Assembly: GCA_903888815.1 (NCBI GenBank)
Contig: CAISVC010000157.1
Location: forward strand, 1 to 9,671
DNA from: an uncultured Fibrobacterota bacterium
GTDB taxonomy: Bacteria; Fibrobacterota; Chitinivibrionia; Chitinivibrionales; Chitinispirillaceae
DNA length: 9,671 bases
Reading direction: 5' to 3'
Part shown: positions 5,125-9,671 of the stretch, piece after piece
How the letters are laid out: each line of letters starts with the position of its first letter
Position numbering within the stretch: position 1 is the stretch's first letter
Notes under the pieces: model-generated
Told to the model about the DNA's origin: nothing
The model's input: the letters and a program-made list of their open reading frames with translations, nothing else
The model's database searches: none
Translations under genes and position numbers: made by a program

Positions 5125-6745
5125 GCGCGGCGATGCGGAAGGTGAAATGATTGATGCGCTGTATCTCTTCGAGCAGGTCGATATGAATGGAGGTGGTCTG
5201 GAGTGATTCTGATTTCCTGTTGTAAAGTCTATTCATGTGCCGGTCGACATAGGAGGAAAACAGGTCCTTAGTCGATTCCTTGCGGTCGTATATTTTTCGA
5301 GCGAGTACCCTGTCGCTGATGGTGAACGCCGCCAGCGCTTCCCTGAGCAGACCGATGGCGGTATTGAAGAAGTCAACGATCTCCTGCCTTCCTTCCGCTG
5401 AGAGCGGGGTGGGGCTCCGGTCAATCTTTTCCGCGAATTCCGTGATGCTTTTTGACACGATGTCGCCGATATGTTCGATATCCGTGGTGACCATGACGAG
5501 TTCGTAGGCGCGCGACGCCTCGTCGGGGCCGAGCTCCTCGCGGGCGATATGCGTGAGGAAGGTCATGACCTGCTCGTGCAGGAAATCCACTTCGTCGTCT
5601 TTTTCGGCAATCCGGCTGCTTGCCCGGAAATCGTAGTTCATGATGAGTTCAAGGCTGTCTTCGACCATCTGCGCCACGATGTCGGACATGCGCGAGATTT
5701 CCTTGACAGCCTGCGAAAGTGCGAGCACCGGGAACGGCAATACTTTTTCGTGCAGAAACTGCGTCCTGAAGCGCTGTTCATCTTTTTTCCGGGAAACGAC
5801 GAGACGGTGGATGGCCCGGTCAAAGAGGGGCAGCAGCGGCAGAAAAACGGCCGAAATATACAGGTTGAATACCGTATGCAGCCCGGCAATCTGAAAAGCC
5901 GGCGACACGTTGACCGTGATGGTGAAATGGGAGAGCAGGTAGACAAAGGGGAGCGCAATGAGCGTACCTGTTATTTTAAATGAAAGATGCGCCCAGGCGA
6001 CCCGCACACCTTCCTCTTCGGCCTGCAGCAGCGCCAGAAATGCGGTGGAACAGGTACCGATATTGGCGCCCAGAACAATAGGCAGGAAATTGGCAAGGCC
6101 GGGCATGCTTCCGTCTGGAAAGGAAAAATGGTTCGCCATGGCCATGACAACAGCGAGTGTCGCGGCGCTGCTCTGGATGATCAGGGTAAGAATGATGCCG
6201 GCGGCCAGGCCGATCCAGGGATTGGTGAAGCTTTCCCGCAGCATGTGGTCCACAACAGGGTATGAACGCAGAGAGCCGGAGGTTTCTGCCATGAGCTGCA
6301 TGCCGTAAAACACAAAGCCGATGGCCAGGACAAGCTTGCCGGTGAGCGCAAAGGGGCTTGATTTTTTTGCAAAGGAGACGGCAAAGCCGAGCGCGATAAG
6401 CAGCGGAGCGACAAGATAAAACTTGAATGCAAAAAGCTGTACGGTCATGGTCGTGCCGAGGTCGGAACCGAGGATAACGCCGAGCGATTGCCGGAGCGTC
6501 ATGAGCTGGACGCTTGCGAATCCTACGAGCAACACGGTCACAGCGCTCGAAGATTGCGTGATAAGCGTGGTGGTAAAGCCGGTCAGGTACGCGGCGAGCC
6601 GGTGCTTTGTGATGGCGCCGATAATCTGGCGGAGCCGCGCGACACCAAGTTTCTTGAGGTTTTTTTCTCCCTGCTGCATGCCGTAAAGAAACAGGGCGAT
6701 GCCGCAGAGGAGGGTGAAGAGGTCAAAGACGGTAAAATGGGACAT
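5096..6745 (-). CDS. Na/Pi-cotransporter family protein with C-terminal PhoU-like domain
   Basis: This inner-membrane protein of 549 residues belongs to the PNaS/NptA-YjbB type, thought to move phosphate with sodium. The N-terminal part (about 1-310) is strongly hydrophobic and has the two inverted-repeat signatures: TLITQSSSAVTVLL (60-73) with GSDLGTTMT (93-101), and LIIQSSAATLAVV (188-200) with GANIGTCSTA (226-235). The C-terminal part (about 340-545) is soluble, helical and charged, like PhoU domains (TTDIEHIGDIVSKSI, 420-434), and probably senses or limits transport. The Met at 6745 is chosen because the first hydrophobic helix of the family starts right after it. The frame extends upstream to 6862, but that part reads through a perfect palindrome and is not coding. 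There is no Shine-Dalgarno sequence before this ATG, and the leader is AT-rich, so leaderless or weak initiation is likely. The gene is divergent from the exported fusion gene. Confidence 0.93.
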   Translation of the reverse strand: MSHFTVFDLFTLLCGIALFLYGMQQGEKNLKKLGVARLRQIIGAITKHRLAAYLTGFTTTLITQSSSAVTVLLVGFASVQLMTLRQSLGVILGSDLGTTMTVQLFAFKFYLVAPLLIALGFAVSFAKKSSPFALTGKLVLAIGFVFYGMQLMAETSGSLRSYPVVDHMLRESFTNPWIGLAAGIILTLIIQSSAATLAVVMAMANHFSFPDGSMPGLANFLPIVLGANIGTCSTAFLALLQAEEEGVRVAWAHLSFKITGTLIALPFVYLLSHFTITVNVSPAFQIAGLHTVFNLYISAVFLPLLPLFDRAIHRLVVSRKKDEQRFRTQFLHEKVLPFPVLALSQAVKEISRMSDIVAQMVEDSLELIMNYDFRASSRIAEKDDEVDFLHEQVMTFLTHIAREELGPDEASRAYELVMVTTDIEHIGDIVSKSITEFAEKIDRSPTPLSAEGRQEIVDFFNTAIGLLREALAAFTISDRVLARKIYDRKESTKDLFSSYVDRHMNRLYNRKSESLQTTSIHIDLLEEIQRINHFTFRIAAHVLKIYRAE

Positions 6746-6918
6746 CGTAGTATAAAATATAGAAAAAAACAGCAAGAAATAAAATAGAGATACAAATTGC
6801 CATTTAATTTCGTAGAGACAGGTTTTAAACCTGTCTCTACGACCGACCGGACGACTAAACAAACGAACAAAAATGATGTATCCATAGAGTCAATCTCGTA
6901 TTTTTTATTTAATCTATT
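6746..6918. promoter_or_regulatory. Divergent AT-rich intergenic promoter region
   Basis: These 173 bases separate two divergently read genes, so both promoters should lie here. On the minus strand TATATT or TATACT lies within about 15 bases of the transporter start codon. On + TTTAAT (6907-6912) lies six bases before the ATG at 6919. Boxes this close would give very short or no leaders. Neither gene has a purine-rich ribosome site. I cannot place -35 boxes with confidence. Confidence 0.4.
6810..6842. repeat. 33-bp perfect REP-like palindrome
   Basis: TCGTAGAGACAGGTTT (6810-6825) is the exact reverse complement of 6827-6842, around one central T. Like the element at 2435-2491, it contains GTAG...CTAC near its ends, but the internal sequence differs. 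It sits between two divergent genes, so it is not a terminator of either. An extragenic palindromic repeat is the best reading; an operator is possible. Confidence 0.7.
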
Positions 6919-9194
6919 ATGGAAAGAATAACAGCGTTGCTTCTATTAGCGATCTGGAGCATTTCTTTCGCCTCAAATACTGATACGGCCACGATTACTG
7001 TTATCGCTTCCGGCGAGACCCATGCAATGCTCTATCCATGCGACTGCCCGAACGATCCCGGCGGCGGACTGGCGGAGCGGGCGGCGGCGCTGAAAAAATT
7101 CGGTGACCCGGCCGCTATCCTGCTCCTTGACGCCGGCGGTTTCGCCGGCGGCGGCATCTACGACGACTATACCGGTGGCAGGGCGGCGGATTCGCAGCGG
7201 ACGCTGTCGGCGGTCCGCGCCATGAGCATGATGAAGTATGATGCGGCGGCGATCGGGGACGATGATTTACAGTATGGAGGAGTATGGCTTGCGAAAGCCG
7301 CCGCCGCCGCAGGCTTGCCGCTCGTTTCAGCAAACTGCTTTTTATCCGGGGGAAATCCATTGTCCCTTCCTATCGTATCGTCGTTAAAGACGGCATCCGT
7401 TTTGCGGTCACCGCGCTTGCATCGCCGGAACGCCTGTTCCCGCGCGATGATTCATGCGTTGTCCTGCCGCCCTTTTCAAGCGTCCGGAAAATCTGGAAGG
7501 AGATGGTTAGGGCCTCCGATTTCCGGATCATTCTTTCGCACCTGGGCGAGGAGATGACGACCATGCTCGCCGACTCGTTTCCGGACTGCGATATCCTCGT
7601 GAACGGCCACCGCAGAATTTCGCAATCTCCGGTAACCATGAAGGGAAAGACGCTTGTCATGCAGTTCGGCTATGAGGGGAAAAAGCTGTCCTTTGCCAGA
7701 ACGATTTTTTCGAAAGGGCATCATTCCGCAGGCGTTGAAAAGAGCGGCTGGCTCAGCGTGGGACCGTCAGGCGCGGCCGACAGTGCGGTTGGGACGGTTC
7801 TTGCGGCAAAGGGCGGGGCGGAAGCCAGGGGGGTATATGACCTGTATATCATGGGTCAATGTCCCTACGGGCGTGCCGCACTGCGGGAATTTATTGAATT
7901 TGTAAAGAAATTCGCCGGTATCGAATGGAATGTATGGTTTATCGGTACGGTAACCGATGATTCGCCGTCGTCTCTTCACGGGGGCGAAGAAGCAAAGGAT
8001 GAAATGTCCTGGCTTGCCGTCAAGGCCCTGTATCCCGGCCGGTGGCTGGACTTCCTTGCCGCGCGGAGCGGCGAGGGCGCGACTACCGTTTCGGTCATTT
8101 CAAAAATGCGGCTCGACAGCGCATCGATCGCCGCCTGGGCGCGGGTATCGGGCAGACAGGCGGTCGCCGACCATTACCGGCGCTCCATGCGCCTTAACAT
8201 TCAGGCATCGCCGACGCTATTGATAAATAATACTCTTTTTGAAAAGGCCGTAGAGCGCAGACGGCTTGTAAAAACGCAGTGCCTGATGATCAGGGAGGGT
8301 ATGACAAAACCCTCTTTCTGCGACTCTGTTCCGGAATGTTTTGACGACAAAGAGTGCAGGAAAAAAGGCGCGATCGGAAGATGCCTGCCTGCCGGCACAT
8401 GCGGGTACACGCCCGACGTACAGTTTTCCTTTATCGCGCTTGTTGCGGACTCAACCGTGCAGCACCCGGAGAAATCGGTAATCGCCACCACCGAAGAACT
8501 TTTCCCGAACGCATCCCTTGAGACCGTGACGCTTGCATCGGCGAAGGGGCGGATGATGATGAAAACCTACGCTCCTTTATCACTGCCGTTTTATCTGTTC
8601 GGGAACGGTATCGCCAAAGCCTATAATTATTTGCGCGTCGAAAGCGGTCTGATCGGAGTCGCAAACGGGTTTACTTTTAAAGACGGTATTACGCCGAAGA
8701 ACTATTTCCCGCAGCGAGAGCGAACGGCGCATACCCTCGTGCTTTTCGTCGACCCGCTTTTTTCCGGAGCGGTGCAGGTCATAGGAGCGGTCTGTGCGGA
8801 TACCCTGCTCGCGAAGAAGGTGCGGATAGCGCCGGTACTGTATGCCGACCCGGAAACCGCAGCCCCCGCAGTTGATGAGAAGATAAGGCGGGAAGAGGCC
8901 CTGCGGTGGCTGGTCATGGATTCGCTGCATCATGATAATTACGTGAAATATCTGGCGCGTTTTATTCAAGACCCGGGAAGTTCTTACTGGTTTATCAATT
9001 TGAGTGCCAGCGGCATTGCTCAGGATATATTTATCAGGCATATTCATGAGCAGGCGGCAAGATTATCCGATCACTGGCGGTTGCTTACAGCCCTGGGGAT
9101 CAAAAATCCGATGACGCTGCTCATGGAAAACCGTCAGATTGCCGTCATACAAAACGAAGCGGAATTGACCGCAGCGGTTAATGCCGGTATGTAA
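6919..9194 (+). pseudogene. Exported 5'-nucleotidase-like/thioredoxin-like fusion protein, frameshifted
   Basis: One gene split by a single-base frameshift; restored length is about 758 residues. Residues 1-19 are a signal peptide, so it acts outside the cytoplasm. Residues 25-250 resemble 5'-nucleotidase/UshA-type metallophosphatases: LYPCDCPND, GGGLAERAAAL, LLLDAGGF, AIGDDDLQYG, LPLVSANC, then after the shift YRIVVKDGIRFAVTAL, ILSHLGEE and ILVNGH. Usual metal ligands (DxH, GNHE) are not conserved, so catalysis is doubtful. A thioredoxin-like domain follows (7832-8240): LYIMGQCPYG with a lone Cys, and cis-Pro QASPTLLINN. Next come a Cys-rich linker (8323-8412, six Cys) and more thioredoxin-like sequence without CxxC. 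The first frame (6919-7557) is right up to VSANC at 7338; the second is right from about 7353. There is no Shine-Dalgarno sequence at the ATG. A sequencing error, a true pseudogene and recoding are all possible. Substrate and partners are unknown. Confidence 0.75.
7339..7352 (+). other. Probable frameshift site (T5 and G5 runs)
   Basis: Homologous-looking sequence switches from the 6919 frame (VSANC, ending at 7338) to the frame one base earlier (from about 7353). One base appears to be missing. Two homopolymers lie in the interval, T at 7339-7343 and G at 7348-7352. Adding one T reads CFFIRGKS; adding one G reads CFLSGGKS. Neither CTTTTTA nor CGGGGGA is a canonical -1 slippery heptamer. Confidence 0.75.
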
Positions 9195-9204
9195 TGCCGG
9201 TATG
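9179..9204. repeat. 13-bp perfect tandem duplication at the stop codon
   Basis: TAATGCCGGTATG occurs twice back to back (9179-9191 and 9192-9204). The TAA that ends the fusion gene is the start of the second copy. With one copy removed, the frame would run seven codons further (PATGKQE) and stop at the TGA overlapping the ATG of the glycosyltransferase gene, a typical ATGA coupling. A recent duplication is therefore likely. Confidence 0.85.
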
Positions 9205-9224
9205 CCGGCAACAGGGAAGCAGGA

Positions 9225-9671
9225 ATGAAAATATCAATCGTTATTCCGGTGTACAATGAAGAGAAGACCGTAAGGGCGATAATTGACAGGGTGAAATGCG
9301 CGCCGCTCTATAAAACCGAAAACACGCGGGAAATAATCGTCGTCGATGACTGTTCGAAGGATAAAACCCGCGATATTCTCAAAACGATTGCCGGTCCGGA
9401 AATCAAGGTCGTCCTCCACGAAGTCAATAAGGGAAAAGGCGCGGCGCTCCGTACCGGTTTCGCCAACTGCACCGGGGATATCATCATCATTCAGGATGCG
9501 GATCTTGAGTATAATCCGGATGAGTACCCCGTGCTTCTCGCCCCGATCGTCGAGAACGATGCCGATGTGGTCTACGGCTCGCGGTTCACCGGCGTAGGGC
9601 GTCATCGTGTGCTTTACTTCTGGCACAGTATGGGCAATATTCTGCTCACGATGCTTTCCAATGTTTTTACC
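9225..9671 (+). CDS. Family 2 glycosyltransferase, DPM1-like (partial)
   Basis: The first 149 codons are present; the 3' end lies outside the window. The GT-A fold N-terminus is clear: MKISIVIPVYNEEKTV at the start, IIVVDDCSKDKT (41-52), HEVNKGKGAALRTGF (65-79), the nucleotide-sugar/metal-binding DADLEYNPDEY (90-100), and VVYGSRF (110-116). These match cytosolic, membrane-associated transferases that move a sugar from an NDP donor to a polyprenyl or dolichyl phosphate, or start cell-surface glycans. The HRVLYFWHSMGN stretch continues the family pattern. The exact donor and acceptor cannot be told. The ATG at 9225 is supported by AGGGA (9213-9217), seven bases upstream. The gene follows the fusion gene by 30 bases and was probably once overlapping it. 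Confidence 0.96.
   Translation, partial: MKISIVIPVYNEEKTVRAIIDRVKCAPLYKTENTREIIVVDDCSKDKTRDILKTIAGPEIKVVLHEVNKGKGAALRTGFANCTGDIIIIQDADLEYNPDEYPVLLAPIVENDADVVYGSRFTGVGRHRVLYFWHSMGNILLTMLSNVFT

Noticed and set aside
6746..6862. 39-residue N-terminal extension of the transporter
   Set aside because: It translates the perfect palindrome and an A/T leader, has no ribosome site, and lies outside the family's normal length.
7284..7352. Independent start at ATG 7284 for the second part of the fusion gene
   Set aside because: GGAGGAG ends only one base before the ATG, and the first residues are Arg-rich nonsense out of frame with the homologous sequence. A frameshift explains the data better.
1..9671. 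CRISPR array, tRNA, rRNA, transposase, phage or toxin-antitoxin genes
   Set aside because: I looked on both strands and found no spaced direct repeats, tRNA-like cloverleaf with CCA-end features, or such protein families.

Overview
The window looks like chromosomal DNA of a Gram-negative bacterium. Evidence for this is a lipoprotein with a lipobox, a second exported protein, mostly good AGGAG-type ribosome binding sites, and compact genes separated by strong hairpin terminators. Gene content (queA, a cold-shock gene, a lone trpB2, a Na/Pi-cotransporter/PhoU protein, a DPM1-like glycosyltransferase, and a large exported thioredoxin-like protein) suggests an environmental lineage such as Desulfobacterota, Nitrospirota or a candidate phylum. 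The sequence alone does not fix the phylum. There are no CRISPR arrays, tRNA or rRNA genes, transposase genes or phage genes.

Left part (1-2600): a DUF4404-family gene (+) converges on a cold-shock protein gene (-), and the two share a 13-bp bidirectional terminator hairpin. The cold-shock promoter carries a near-perfect -10 box and a 21-bp operator-like palindrome. A small lipoprotein of unknown function and queA (queuosine synthesis) follow on +. Downstream of queA lie a 57-bp REP-like imperfect palindrome and then a rho-independent terminator.

Middle part (2600-6750): an unrecognised 238-residue protein (+) converges on trpB2 (-), again with a shared terminator, which touches the trpB2 stop codon. 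Upstream of trpB2 is a 330-bp gap with a probable trpB2 promoter. The gap also holds a highly folded segment that contains a 59-codon, six-cysteine reading frame on the minus strand, overlapping the end of the next gene. That next gene is a Na/Pi-cotransporter-like membrane protein with a C-terminal PhoU-like domain (-).

Right part (6750-9671): a divergent, AT-rich intergenic region carries a perfect 16-bp-arm palindrome. Neither flanking gene has a visible Shine-Dalgarno sequence. To its right is a large exported protein: a 5'-nucleotidase-like N-terminus with degenerate metal ligands, a CPYG thioredoxin-like domain, a Cys-rich linker, and further thioredoxin-like sequence that has lost its CxxC. 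In this sequence the gene is broken by a one-base frameshift near 7339-7352. A perfect 13-bp tandem duplication sits at its stop codon. Removing one copy would restore an ATGA overlap with the following family 2 glycosyltransferase, which runs off the window.

The best leads are the disrupted redox/nucleotidase-like fusion gene with its two frame lesions, and the Cys-rich small ORF/structured element at 4945-5124. Most of the rest is ordinary housekeeping sequence.
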